Below are positions 20,634 through 29,487 of a DNA stretch of 64,000 nt, piece after piece. The stretch spans positions 62,001 to 126,000 of the forward strand of contig SVEZ01000006.1 of the NCBI GenBank assembly GCA_015057115.1, read 5' to 3'. The translations under genes and the position numbers were made by a program. The stretch's first letter is position 1; the number at the start of each line of letters is the position of its first letter. This stretch comes from Lachnospiraceae bacterium (lineage in GTDB: Bacteria; Bacillota; Clostridia; Lachnospirales; Lachnospiraceae). The notes under the pieces were generated by a model. That model was not told the DNA's origin and made no database searches. It worked only from the letters and a program-made list of their open reading frames with translations.

Positions 20634-21811
20634 ACCGTTGCCTCCTTCACCATTGCCTTAACAGTGGCTGCCACATAATCAATTTCTTCTTCTGTAAGAT
20701 TGGTACTGCAAGGAATATTCAGCACTTTTCCAGCATACTCCTTCGCAGTGGACACATCCGTACGCAAATCATTCTGATAAGGCTTTTGTTCGCTAATCAA
20801 GCCCCAAATCAAACGGCTACCAATCTGTTTCTGAGAAAGACCTTCTACCAGCTGTCTTGGATTGATGGAGAGCCTATCCATCTCTATGCAAAGGGCATAA
20901 AACCAACTATTTGAAGAGGTTCCCTTCCGATAGGGCAAAAGCTTCATATTAGGTTCTCCCTCAAAATGCTTCCGATATCGTTCAAAATTCCTCTGTTTTC
21001 TTTCAATAAACTCTTCCAGTTCTTCCATCTGTGCCACACCAATGGCCGCCTGCACATTGGTCATACGGTAGTTGTATCCCACCTCATCATGAATATAGAA
21101 ATGCGGATCGTCCTTTGCCTGAGTAGAAAGGTATGCCATATGTTTCGCTTCTTCTGTATTTCTTGCCACCAGCATACCACCACCACCGGTAGTAATAATT
21201 TTGTTACCATTATAAGAGTAGGCGCCAAAATCACCAATGGTTCCGGCGTATTTTCCGGCATATTTTCCTGTTTCATACTTGGTTCCCAAGGCTTCCGTAG
21301 CATCTTCAATTACACGAAGGTGATAGGTTTCAGCAATTTCCATAATACTTTCCATATCTGCCATGTTGCCAAATACATGAACCACCACAATTGCTTTTAC
21401 CGGATAATTTCCCTGCTTGGTAAAAAGAACACCATCGCGTACCTCACACTCTTCTTCACAGTATTTCTTTAATTTCGCCGGATCCATGCAAAGACTATCA
21501 TCTGCATCCACAAAAATCGGATGCGCAAACTGATACTTCACCGGGTTTACGGCCGCAATAAAAGTTAATGTCGGCACAAACACTGCATCTCCCGGACCTA
21601 CTCCGCTTTCTATCAACGCCAAATGGAGAGCGGCGGTACCGCTTTGTACAGCCACCGCTTTTTCCACCTTTAAAAAGGCCGCCATTTTTTCTTCTAATTC
21701 TGTTATATAGGCTCCGCCGGTGGATACCCAACCCTCGCCTACTGCTTTCGTTACATAATTTACTTCCTGTCCCTCAAAATTCGGTACGGACAAAGGGATA
21801 AAATGATCCAT
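20630..21811 (-). CDS. DegT/DnrJ/EryC1-family sugar aminotransferase (LegC-like)
   Basis: This PLP enzyme (393 residues) installs an amino group on a keto-sugar nucleotide. The fold starts with IPLSVPNFEGQEVNYV and contains VAVQSGTAALHLAL, VIEDATEALGTKY and the lysine region FGAYSYNGNKIITTGGGGM, where the PLP lysine follows NGN. The sequence style matches the LegC/PseC branch used for legionaminic acid or bacillosamine-type sugars. AAGGAGG precedes the ATG. It sits 23 bases after the surface-protein gene and overlaps the PtmE-like gene by four bases. The rest of a legionaminic pathway is not in the window. Confidence 0.87.
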   Translation of the reverse strand: MDHFIPLSVPNFEGQEVNYVTKAVGEGWVSTGGAYITELEEKMAAFLKVEKAVAVQSGTAALHLALIESGVGPGDAVFVPTLTFIAAVNPVKYQFAHPIFVDADDSLCMDPAKLKKYCEEECEVRDGVLFTKQGNYPVKAIVVVHVFGNMADMESIMEIAETYHLRVIEDATEALGTKYETGKYAGKYAGTIGDFGAYSYNGNKIITTGGGGMLVARNTEEAKHMAYLSTQAKDDPHFYIHDEVGYNYRMTNVQAAIGVAQMEELEEFIERKQRNFERYRKHFEGEPNMKLLPYRKGTSSNSWFYALCIEMDRLSINPRQLVEGLSQKQIGSRLIWGLISEQKPYQNDLRTDVSTAKEYAGKVLNIPCSTNLTEEEIDYVAATVKAMVKEATV

Positions 21812-21834
21812 CTGACTGCCTCCTTACTGTATTC

Positions 21835-24705
21835 TTATTCTGATACCGTCACTTTTACCGAGCCCTGATATCCATTCATGGTAAAAATGTATATCGTACA
21901 TTCACCCGTTCCAACACCGGTTACTTTTCCTGCAGAGGATACCTTCGCAACGGAGGTATCGCTGCTGGCATAGCGCACATATGATGTAAAAGCTTTTAAT
22001 CTTCCCGTCTTCTTATATGTTACACGAATATTTTTGGAACCGCCCTTTTTCACCGTAATCGTCTCCGGTTTTACAAGAACCTTGGACTGGTTGCCATATT
22101 TTCCTCCGCTGGTATATACATAAATGGTTTTGGAACTTACGGTTCCGTTTTCCAAATATACCTTAACATAGTATTTATATGCTGTTCCTTTTTTCAGTTT
22201 CTTATGGGTATATATGGTACTGCTGGTTGTGGTTTTCAGCTTCTTCATGCTGTTTCCGTATTTTGCGCCATATACCACATATTTCTTAGCCCCCTCAACA
22301 GCCGCCCAACTAAGCTTAATGCTGGTCTTTTTCGCTTCAGAAGCAAGCTGTACCACCGTCTTGGGTCCTAATGGGTTACCGCCCTTGTATCCTACACCGT
22401 ATACGGTAAAGTGGGTTGTAGGAATTACCACCTCATACCGGTTTGAGTCAAAATAGGATGTTTTGATATATACTTTTTCACCGGATGCATTCAGATAGTA
22501 GCCTTTGATTAATGCAAATTCTTCCAAATCTCCGTTAGTCGAAACTGCACCGGTGGAATCCACTGTCTGTCGTGAATATGGTATCCGGATTGTAATTCCT
22601 TCACTTTCAAAATCTTCAACCGGCACTTTTTCACCTTTTGTGGCATCATCCTTCAGTAGTGTTATATCATAAGCCGGGCGATCCCCCACTTTCTCCGGTG
22701 TGGCAATAGAAACCGTAACATCTCCGGATATTTTTTCTTTTAACGCTTTTAAAGCTGCCGCTTCAAAGTCCACTTCAACATTTGACGTGCGGATGGTCAG
22801 TTTGGACGTTCCCAGGGTTTCCAAAGAACTCTTCACTTCATCCGTCAACGTCACCTTCACTGTTTTTGCAGCCTGGGGCACGCCACCGCTTGTAGGTTGC
22901 ACATCAAGAGTAACTGTTCCGCTTATATTTCCCATTGCGGCAATTTCCATATCACCAACTCCGGGGATTACCGCCGCCGTGGTAACATTATCCTGAAGTG
23001 CCGGCTTAAATACCATGGTTCCTGCACTATTATCGGACAGGGATGCAATAACCTCGCGATAACCGGAACCGCATTTATACATACAGGTATATTGACGAAT
23101 TCCGGAGCTTGTAGCTGTAGGTCTTTGTACAACGGTAGAAACATATGCGTGTCCATGGGGTTCAATGGCCTCGCCATGTCCCACAATGGCACCACACATT
23201 TTGCACATCTTCTTGCCCTGATATCCGAACTCCGTACAGGTTGAAGCCTTTCCTCCCACGTAAGTAATAATTCCGTGGTTACAGGTCTGGCTCTTTTCTA
23301 ACTTAACAATTTTCTTGGTGTTTTCGTAATTATCTTTATCTGCGCCTACGTACTCTGCAGTAGCAACAACCACATCGCCGCCGCTGCGGATTACCTTCTT
23401 GGCGTCATCATCATTCCACTTCCAGTCCTTTGGAAGTCCTACCTCTCTTACATAGGTAATATCTCTACTTACGTTCCAGGTTTCATCATCGCCAATAGCC
23501 ACCGGAGGGTGTGCCTTCTTCTTAATTGTAATCTTGGCCTTACCCTTGACAATGTCGTAATTCACTCTGTCATCCGGCTCGAAAAACCATTCATAATCGG
23601 TTTTGTTGCTGTCCGCCATGGTTGGAACGATGGACTCATTTTCCCATCGTATAGTTCCCTTTAATCCGCCGTAGTCACCAATCAACGAGGAATCCTTCAG
23701 GCTTTGTCCCAACTGAATAGCGCTGGCGGTTACCTTCTGAATCTTCGGTGTAATCTTATTAACGTTAAAAACAACATAACAGCTTACCGCCCGGTAATTC
23801 AAAGAATCTGTAGGTTTGTAAATAACCTTTTCTGTTCGCTGTCCCGCGTTTGGAATCGCATTTGGTGTCTCAAACTCCCATTTTCCTGGAACCGCTGTAG
23901 ATTTGCCTGCCATCATAGCCGTTGGATTCGCTGCTTTAATGGCAATCTTATCCATGGTTCGCAGTGGGTCAAAATTCACATCTGCCACCGTAGGTTTTTC
24001 CACCAAAGTAAGTTCTACCGGGTTAATTACAATTCGATAGGTTCCGCTTCCGGTTACATCCGTCTTCGGAAATTCATAATTATAATTTACATTATTCTTG
24101 TAATTAGTAGTATTTCCATCCTTTTCATTTTTTGGAATGGAGGTTGCCGTATCCTTCCAGGTAATGGTTGGTACCATTTCCAGTCCAAATTTATTCTTAT
24201 ATACTCCTTTGGGAGTAAAAGCACTCAAAGGAGTTCCATAGGTTGCACTTGTAGGAGTAGTGGTTACAGTAATATACTCCGAAGCATCTACCTTCTTAAC
24301 GGAAAGGGTAAGTTTTCCGTTTACCACACCATCCTTCTTTGTTTCCACCGTGAAGGTTGCATCTTTCACCTCATTCTTTTCAATGATCAGTTTGATTGTT
24401 CCTGTTGCATGGTTATATACAGATTTCTTAAATACACTTTCAATCGCCGGAGTGGTGCTGTCGCTATAACCATTCACATCACTCAGGCCAAGCGCATCCT
24501 TAATATCAATTACATATTCATCATTACCCGACCTGTCTGCCGTTCCAAACTGATCCACCTTCAGCTCTATAGTAGCCGCCTGCACCGAATCCGCCGCAGC
24601 CGTCTTCATACTTACCACCGGCATTATGCCCAGCAACATGGAAATTGCCAACATCCACGCCAGAATCCTTTTCCTTCCTTCTATCATTTTACTTCCTTGT
24701 CTCAT
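21835..24705 (-). CDS. Large secreted repeat protein with FN3 and Big_2 domains
   Basis: From the ATG at 24705 (MRQGSKMIEGRKRILAWML, behind AAGGAG) the product has 956 residues and a signal peptide ending near AAADSVQA. About residues 40-430 form several beta-rich modules of the MBG-like kind (TSATYGTPLSAF, NYRAVSCYVVFNVNKITPK). A cysteine-pair segment near 470-560 holds CTEFGYQGKKMCKMCG and YTCMYKCGSGY. A C-terminal FN3 domain (about 770-870) and a Big_2 domain (PETITVKKGG to VSSAGKVTGVGTGECTI) end the protein. There is no LPxTG motif. The first ATG of the open frame (24753) lies inside the glycosyltransferase gene, and the true start is two bases after that gene's stop. It is probably a cell-surface or matrix protein, and a plausible target or partner of the sugar genes around it. 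Confidence 0.85.
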   Translation of the reverse strand: MRQGSKMIEGRKRILAWMLAISMLLGIMPVVSMKTAAADSVQAATIELKVDQFGTADRSGNDEYVIDIKDALGLSDVNGYSDSTTPAIESVFKKSVYNHATGTIKLIIEKNEVKDATFTVETKKDGVVNGKLTLSVKKVDASEYITVTTTPTSATYGTPLSAFTPKGVYKNKFGLEMVPTITWKDTATSIPKNEKDGNTTNYKNNVNYNYEFPKTDVTGSGTYRIVINPVELTLVEKPTVADVNFDPLRTMDKIAIKAANPTAMMAGKSTAVPGKWEFETPNAIPNAGQRTEKVIYKPTDSLNYRAVSCYVVFNVNKITPKIQKVTASAIQLGQSLKDSSLIGDYGGLKGTIRWENESIVPTMADSNKTDYEWFFEPDDRVNYDIVKGKAKITIKKKAHPPVAIGDDETWNVSRDITYVREVGLPKDWKWNDDDAKKVIRSGGDVVVATAEYVGADKDNYENTKKIVKLEKSQTCNHGIITYVGGKASTCTEFGYQGKKMCKMCGAIVGHGEAIEPHGHAYVSTVVQRPTATSSGIRQYTCMYKCGSGYREVIASLSDNSAGTMVFKPALQDNVTTAAVIPGVGDMEIAAMGNISGTVTLDVQPTSGGVPQAAKTVKVTLTDEVKSSLETLGTSKLTIRTSNVEVDFEAAALKALKEKISGDVTVSIATPEKVGDRPAYDITLLKDDATKGEKVPVEDFESEGITIRIPYSRQTVDSTGAVSTNGDLEEFALIKGYYLNASGEKVYIKTSYFDSNRYEVVIPTTHFTVYGVGYKGGNPLGPKTVVQLASEAKKTSIKLSWAAVEGAKKYVVYGAKYGNSMKKLKTTTSSTIYTHKKLKKGTAYKYYVKVYLENGTVSSKTIYVYTSGGKYGNQSKVLVKPETITVKKGGSKNIRVTYKKTGRLKAFTSYVRYASSDTSVAKVSSAGKVTGVGTGECTIYIFTMNGYQGSVKVTVSE

Positions 24706-24707
24706 CT

Positions 24708-25943
24708 TCAGCACTCCTTTTCTTCTTCCTTCAAAATACGTTCCGCCACACAACTCCAGGTCATGGCTGACATATCTGCCTGCTTCTTTCCCTGCATTGC
24801 TGCAGCAAGCTGTCTATCTAATGCTTTCGCCAATCTCATTTCATAATCCGGTAATTCTTCTTCCTTCGGAACTCCCGGCGCTTCCATTTCCGGAAGCTTC
24901 ACCACTTCCAGGCGCGCATCTGGAACCTTTTGAAAAATCCATTCCTTTACGCCTTCCCAGTCTGCAGCCACCGCCAGGCAACCGCAGGCCATAGCCTCCA
25001 ATAGCACTAAAGGCAACCCTTCATAAAAGGAAGGTAACACAAACACCTGACATTTCCGGTAGCACTCCGCCAGCTCCCTCTGCGGAAGCTTTCCCAAAAA
25101 CGCGGTTTGATACCCATGCTTTTCCCGCAATTCCTCTGCCATTTGATGAATTTCTTCTACTTCGTCTTCCTCGGCGCTTCCACCTGCCAAATACAGATGA
25201 ACCGGCTGCTTTGTTTGCACCTGTGCCATAGCACGAAGTAGACTTTTCACACCCTTGGCCTGAGATATCTTACCTGCAAAGCACACTCCCAATTCTTCGC
25301 CGTCCAATCCCCGGTGAAAAATAGCTTCATTATAACCGGCACCAATAATCTCTATCTCTTCTTCCGGTAACTCGAAGATTCTGCTGATATCCCGTCTTTG
25401 ACCACTGTGCAAAGCATAGATTCGATCCAGCCCACGAATTCCATTAAAAATACGTTCTTTTAAAAGCGCATTCTTCCGGTACTGTCTCAAACAGGTGCTA
25501 TGACAAATTGCCACAACCCTAGGCGCCTTATCCTCGGCAGCCATCTCCTGCACCACCTCCACCGTCAACATAGTGGCAACGTACAAATGATGGCAAATAA
25601 TCAAATCCGGACAAAACTCCCTGATCACCTGTCGAATTCGTTTCTTAAAAGCCGTCACAAACTGCTCCATCATTTCCAGTGTCAGGTCACAATACCTGGT
25701 ATGTTCATACGGCATTACATCCGACATCCCCACCACCGGGTAGGGAAGCTCCTCTGACTGAAACTGCACCGGATAAAAGGCCACGCCTTCCGGCAATTCC
25801 ACCTCATCCATTTGGTTAATTCCCGCAATCACAGCCTGTTCACACCCCAACCCGTGATAAGCCTTCACCAGCTCCGTCAAATATACCCCACTACCTGTAC
25901 TATTCGGCTTTTGCGCACTGATACTTAAGATTCGTTTTATCAA
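24708..25943 (-). CDS. GT4-family glycosyltransferase
   Basis: This 411-residue GT-B enzyme transfers a sugar from a nucleotide donor. The N-terminal half has an acceptor-side pattern (LSISAQKPNSTGSGVYLTEL). The C-terminal half has the donor-binding GT1/GT4 motif: GVCFAGKISQAKGVKSLLRA near 235, then VFVLPSFYEGLPLVLLEAMA near 325, with the catalytic E-x7-E. No membrane segment is seen. It lies 3 bases after the Dabb gene and 2 bases before the surface-protein gene, so the three are coupled. The acceptor is unknown. Confidence 0.88.
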   Translation of the reverse strand: MIKRILSISAQKPNSTGSGVYLTELVKAYHGLGCEQAVIAGINQMDEVELPEGVAFYPVQFQSEELPYPVVGMSDVMPYEHTRYCDLTLEMMEQFVTAFKKRIRQVIREFCPDLIICHHLYVATMLTVEVVQEMAAEDKAPRVVAICHSTCLRQYRKNALLKERIFNGIRGLDRIYALHSGQRRDISRIFELPEEEIEIIGAGYNEAIFHRGLDGEELGVCFAGKISQAKGVKSLLRAMAQVQTKQPVHLYLAGGSAEEDEVEEIHQMAEELREKHGYQTAFLGKLPQRELAECYRKCQVFVLPSFYEGLPLVLLEAMACGCLAVAADWEGVKEWIFQKVPDARLEVVKLPEMEAPGVPKEEELPDYEMRLAKALDRQLAAAMQGKKQADMSAMTWSCVAERILKEEEKEC

Positions 25944-25946
25944 ACT

Positions 25947-26246
25947 CTATACCTCGTAATCAAAACATGCTCTCTGCGCAGTGTAGGGACGAACCTTATT
26001 CTCTGCCACCGCAACATGCTTGGGATGTACGGAGTATCCCTTCAGGCTCGCTGCATCTTCAAAAGTAGAATCCAGCATCACATCTGTATTGGCACTTTCC
26101 AATCCTTCAGTAATTACACGGATATCCACCAATCCCGGAATTTGTCCCTGTAATCCTTCCAGTCCTTCCTTAATTCCTTCTTTGACCTGCTGTTTCTCCT
26201 CCGGTGTCATTTCCTTTAATGTCCAGAGAATTACATGTTTTACCAT
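25947..26246 (-). CDS. Dabb (stress-responsive A/B barrel) domain protein
   Basis: This is a 99-residue single-domain protein. It begins MVKHVILWTLKEMTPEEKQ, the typical Dabb start, and contains the conserved DVMLDSTFEDAASLKGYSVH and HP-containing core. Dabb domains form ferredoxin-like dimeric barrels; some are cyclases or heme- or polyketide-handling enzymes, but most have no known role. GGAGG precedes the ATG. It is the first gene of the sugar/surface operon, and its tight spacing suggests co-expression rather than a proven shared pathway. Confidence 0.85.
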   Translation of the reverse strand: MVKHVILWTLKEMTPEEKQQVKEGIKEGLEGLQGQIPGLVDIRVITEGLESANTDVMLDSTFEDAASLKGYSVHPKHVAVAENKVRPYTAQRACFDYEV

Positions 26247-26294
26247 TCTAAAACCTCCGACTTCTTGTCCAAATGGACTCTTCTCGCTATTCTA

Positions 26295-26323
26295 AGTATA
26301 GCAGATTTTTCTTTTATATGGAA
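26295..26323 (-). promoter_or_regulatory. Probable promoter of the Dabb-GT-surface operon
   Basis: TATACT with TGC before it (extended -10). The -35, TTCCAT at 17 bases, is weak. It is divergent from the lysozyme promoter in the same 177-base gap. Confidence 0.45.
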
Positions 26324-26359
26324 ATAATTTCACCATTTTCCCATAAAATTCAAAAAGGG

Positions 26360-26388
26360 TTGACAAGGTCGGTCTAATTCATTAGACT
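26360..26388 (+). promoter_or_regulatory. Lysozyme promoter with palindromic operator
   Basis: TTGACA, 17 bases and TAGACT. A perfect 7-2-7 inverted repeat, GTCTAAT-TC-ATTAGAC (26372-26387), covers the end of the spacer and nearly all of the -10. This is where a dimeric repressor would block polymerase. Confidence 0.6.
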
Positions 26389-26423
26389 AATATTTGAAAT
26401 AACGAAATGACGAGAGGGTACAT

Positions 26424-28139
26424 ATGAGAAAATTTACAACCAGAGCCATCGCTTTTGCCCTGGCAGGAATGCTGCTTATGGCACCAGTTGTTCATGTAGT
26501 AGCAGCAAGCTCTGCCGAGCTTTTAAAAAGCGATTCTTTTACAACTACAAGCAAGGTCTATGACACCTCTTCCAAGAAGACCGTCAAGAAGACCTTTTAT
26601 CACAACAACATTTACAAAGACTATAAACTATTCAAAGGAATCGATGTTTCCTGGTGGCAGGGCACTTCCGATCGCAAGAACACCAAGGTAGATTGGGCAA
26701 AAGCCCATGCCGACGGCATCGACTTTGCTTTTATCCGCATTGGCTCCAGAGAACGAGATAAGACCGGAGAGTTATACGAAGACACCACTGCAGATTCCAA
26801 CATCACCCAAGCCGTTGCCAATAATGTAAACGTGGGTGTTTACTTCTTCTCCCAGGCATTAACCGTAGCGGAAGCTAAGGAAGAAGCCAAATATGCTTTA
26901 AAGATTATTAACAAGCACAATTGGAAAATCACCTTACCGGTAGTTTTCGATTACGAGTTTAACGGCAGGTTAAAATCCGGTATGCTGAAGAAAGCTACCA
27001 TGACCAAAATTTGCGCAGCTTTCTGTGATGCCATTAAGGCAGCCGGATATACTCCTTGTATTTACGCAAACTATTCCATGTTTAAGAACAATCTTGACAC
27101 ACCAACCCTGGCAAAGTCTTACAAAATCTGGCTTGCCCGTTACAGCAAGACCACTACCAGTAATATTTTGTCTACCTCCAGTGCCATCCCATATGCGGAC
27201 ATTCCTTACATGTATGAATTCTGGCAGTTTGCCAGCACCGCACGGGTTAACGGATATTCCGGAAATTTAGACGGCGATTATTGGTACAAAAATACAAACA
27301 TTAAAACCGACAATCTTTCTGTCACTGCACAAACTACCGACAGCATTGACCTGGACTGGTCTCCTTGCTCCGATGCAAAGAGCTATAAGGTATACCGTTT
27401 CAACCCGGACACCCAGAGTTATCAGGCCATTGCCACCACAAACAGTAGCAACTATACAGACACCGAATTAGAGTCCGGAACAGCATACCAATACAAGGTG
27501 CGGGCGTACTGGACCATCGGCGGAACCAACTACTACGGAAAATACTCTGATATTGTACAGACTGCAACTTACCCAACGCAGGTGGATGACCTTTCTCTTT
27601 CTACCCGCAACAGCACCAACCTCACCTTCTCCTGGGAACGGGTAAAAGGTGCAACGGCTTACCGCATTTATCAATACGACGAAGACAGCGATACATATAA
27701 ACGAATCGACGAGGTGAACAACGAAACCTTTTCTTATAAAGTAAGCGGTCTTTCCGGCGCCACCGGATACAGTTTCCGGGTTCGTGCTGTAAAAGAGCTG
27801 GATAGCGAAATCCTTTTGGGTGCTTCCTCCGAACCGCTGGACGTTATCACTCGTCCCGGCAAGGTAACCAACCTGAAGGTTCGTTCCACTGTAAAAAAGC
27901 AGGCGAAGCTGACCTATACCAAGGTTCCTCGGGCAGATCACTACAACGTATATCGATACGACAGCAAAACCAAGAAGTGGACTTTGATTAAATCTTTAAA
28001 AGGCACCACTTCTTCCTACACCGACAAAAATCTGGTATCCAAACGGACATATCAGTATCGCATGCGGGCTTACGTCACTACAGACGATGGCAAAATCTTC
28101 GGTTACTACTGCGATCCGGTTACCATCAAAGTAAAATAA
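26424..28139 (+). CDS. Secreted GH25 lysozyme with FN3 repeats
   Basis: This muramidase cleaves peptidoglycan between MurNAc and GlcNAc. The 571-residue product starts with a signal peptide (residues 1-28, ending HVVAASS). The GH25 domain at about 75-300 contains FKGIDVSWWQG and the catalytic pair in VVFDYEFNG, plus YANYSMF and EFWQFAS. Three fibronectin type III modules follow (about 295-385, 386-475, 480-571), each with the YKVYRF-type pattern. It may act in autolysis, wall remodelling or competition. Its own promoter, with an operator-like palindrome, lies just upstream. Confidence 0.93.
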   Translation: MRKFTTRAIAFALAGMLLMAPVVHVVAASSAELLKSDSFTTTSKVYDTSSKKTVKKTFYHNNIYKDYKLFKGIDVSWWQGTSDRKNTKVDWAKAHADGIDFAFIRIGSRERDKTGELYEDTTADSNITQAVANNVNVGVYFFSQALTVAEAKEEAKYALKIINKHNWKITLPVVFDYEFNGRLKSGMLKKATMTKICAAFCDAIKAAGYTPCIYANYSMFKNNLDTPTLAKSYKIWLARYSKTTTSNILSTSSAIPYADIPYMYEFWQFASTARVNGYSGNLDGDYWYKNTNIKTDNLSVTAQTTDSIDLDWSPCSDAKSYKVYRFNPDTQSYQAIATTNSSNYTDTELESGTAYQYKVRAYWTIGGTNYYGKYSDIVQTATYPTQVDDLSLSTRNSTNLTFSWERVKGATAYRIYQYDEDSDTYKRIDEVNNETFSYKVSGLSGATGYSFRVRAVKELDSEILLGASSEPLDVITRPGKVTNLKVRSTVKKQAKLTYTKVPRADHYNVYRYDSKTKKWTLIKSLKGTTSSYTDKNLVSKRTYQYRMRAYVTTDDGKIFGYYCDPVTIKVK

Positions 28140-28153
28140 ACGAATTTAGCAAC

Positions 28154-28207
28154 GGCACGAGCCGAGCAAGCTACGGGCTTGCCCGGCTCGTGCCTGTGTG
28201 ATATAAT
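28154..28207 (+). promoter_or_regulatory. Hairpin overlapping the next promoter
   Basis: This is an 18-bp stem with one mismatch (GGCACGAGCCGAGCAAGC, 28154-28171, with 28177-28194) and a 5-nt loop after the lysozyme stop. No T-run follows. The right arm supplies TTGCCC, 17 bases before TATAAT (28202-28207) with a TGA extension. The hairpin therefore overlaps a promoter for the downstream gene. Confidence 0.6.
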
Positions 28208-28237
28208 GCAAAAGGAACTGTACATATTTTTGCAGAA

Positions 28238-29446
28238 ATGGGAAAACAAATGAAAAAAAATAAAAAAGAAAAAACAAAAGCCCAGAAGATTCGCGGTCAT
28301 ATTATTCGTATAGACATTGTCATTGCTCTTTTAGTGGTTTCCTATCTTATGTTTGCTTTTTCATCTATTCCGTTTATAAAAAAATGGCGAACAATTTACA
28401 TCGAAACCGCCATGACTACCATGACACATCAATGGCTGGCTACTATGTTTTTGCCCCAAAGTGTGATTGATGAAGTAATGGATAATTATTATGCCGAACT
28501 GGCGAAACAGAATAAACTGGAAAGCAAGTGGGGAGATGGAGACGACAAACCAATCCAGCAAAATGGCAAGACGGATGCGGAAAAGTTTTTTGAAACCTAC
28601 TGGGAATTGGATACACCGGAATTTCATAGCTATTTAAGTTCTCATCCGGAGTTAACCTCCAATGGCTATGACCACATCCTAATCGAAGATTTGGATATGA
28701 ATCTTAACCTAAAAACAAGCGAAGGAGATACACTTTGTGTTTTGAATACCGAAAACAAACTTCTAATTCTCGGTATCGCAGGAAGCAGTTACGTCGGAAA
28801 ACTTGCCATTGTAAAAGACCCTTCCCTAATATTTATAAACAAATCCAAGAGCTACGGCTCCTGGGGGCAGGAAATCGAAGGGTTCTGCCAGTCTAACAAC
28901 GCCATTGTGGGAATTAACGGCAGCCGTTTTCGAGACGTAGGCGGTCACGGTAGCGGCGGTGTGGTTGTTGGTGCCATGGTTATCGATGGGCAGGATTACG
29001 GCAACCGTCCCAGAAAGCTATACGGCGCAAAATACTGCGGAATGAAATACGATAATCGCTTTTATGTAGGTAATTATGATGCTAACACTGTTTCCGAATA
29101 TCGCTGGGGCTTAGAAGGGCTCCCCGCATTAATTGTAGACGGACAGAATGCCATTGACACTTCCATGTTTATGGGAATGCAACCTCGTTCCTGTATAGGG
29201 CAAGCTCAAAACGGAGACGTACATCTTCTGATTATCGACGGTCGTAAACCAGGCTACAGCATCGGCGGAACCATTGTAGATTGCATGGATATTCTACAAC
29301 GATACAAATGCTATCAGGCCATGAACTTAGACGGCGGAAGTTCCTCCGTAATGTATTACAACAACCAGTATATTACCAAATCCAGCAGCGCCACCGGACG
29401 CGGTCGTTATCTGCCGGATGCCATTATGGTAAAACGAGTGAATTAA
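28238..29446 (+). CDS. Membrane-anchored phosphodiester glycosidase (NAGPA) domain protein
   Basis: This 402-residue protein has a very basic N-terminus and one transmembrane helix (residues about 25-50), so most of it is likely outside. The C-terminal half is the NAGPA/exopolysaccharide-type domain: AIVGINGSRFRDVGGHGSGG, ALIVDGQ, QPRSCIGQAQNGDVHLLIIDG and MNLDGGSSSVMYYNN. The family includes the lysosomal uncovering enzyme, and many bacterial members sit in wall-polymer or exopolysaccharide loci. The ATG at 28238 or the one four codons later could be the start; neither has a strong ribosome-binding site. Confidence 0.85.
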   Translation: MGKQMKKNKKEKTKAQKIRGHIIRIDIVIALLVVSYLMFAFSSIPFIKKWRTIYIETAMTTMTHQWLATMFLPQSVIDEVMDNYYAELAKQNKLESKWGDGDDKPIQQNGKTDAEKFFETYWELDTPEFHSYLSSHPELTSNGYDHILIEDLDMNLNLKTSEGDTLCVLNTENKLLILGIAGSSYVGKLAIVKDPSLIFINKSKSYGSWGQEIEGFCQSNNAIVGINGSRFRDVGGHGSGGVVVGAMVIDGQDYGNRPRKLYGAKYCGMKYDNRFYVGNYDANTVSEYRWGLEGLPALIVDGQNAIDTSMFMGMQPRSCIGQAQNGDVHLLIIDGRKPGYSIGGTIVDCMDILQRYKCYQAMNLDGGSSSVMYYNNQYITKSSSATGRGRYLPDAIMVKRVN

Positions 29447-29487
29447 AAAAGACAGGAATCGGCTTATAACCGACTCCTGTTTTCTTT
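29445..29487. terminator. Bidirectional terminator
   Basis: ACAGGAATCGG and CCGACTCCTGT enclose a 7-nt loop. A6 on the left and T-rich sequence on the right serve both the plus-strand NAGPA gene and the convergent anti-sigma gene. Confidence 0.85.

Noticed and set aside
23704-24846. 380-codon open frame on the plus strand over the surface-protein gene
   Set aside because: The composition is that of the reverse complement of a repeat-rich protein. The minus-strand gene has a signal peptide, domains and operon spacing.
28154-28194. Hairpin after the lysozyme gene as an ordinary terminator
   Set aside because: The stem is strong, but no T-run follows it in either direction. It overlaps a good promoter instead, so it is listed as regulatory.
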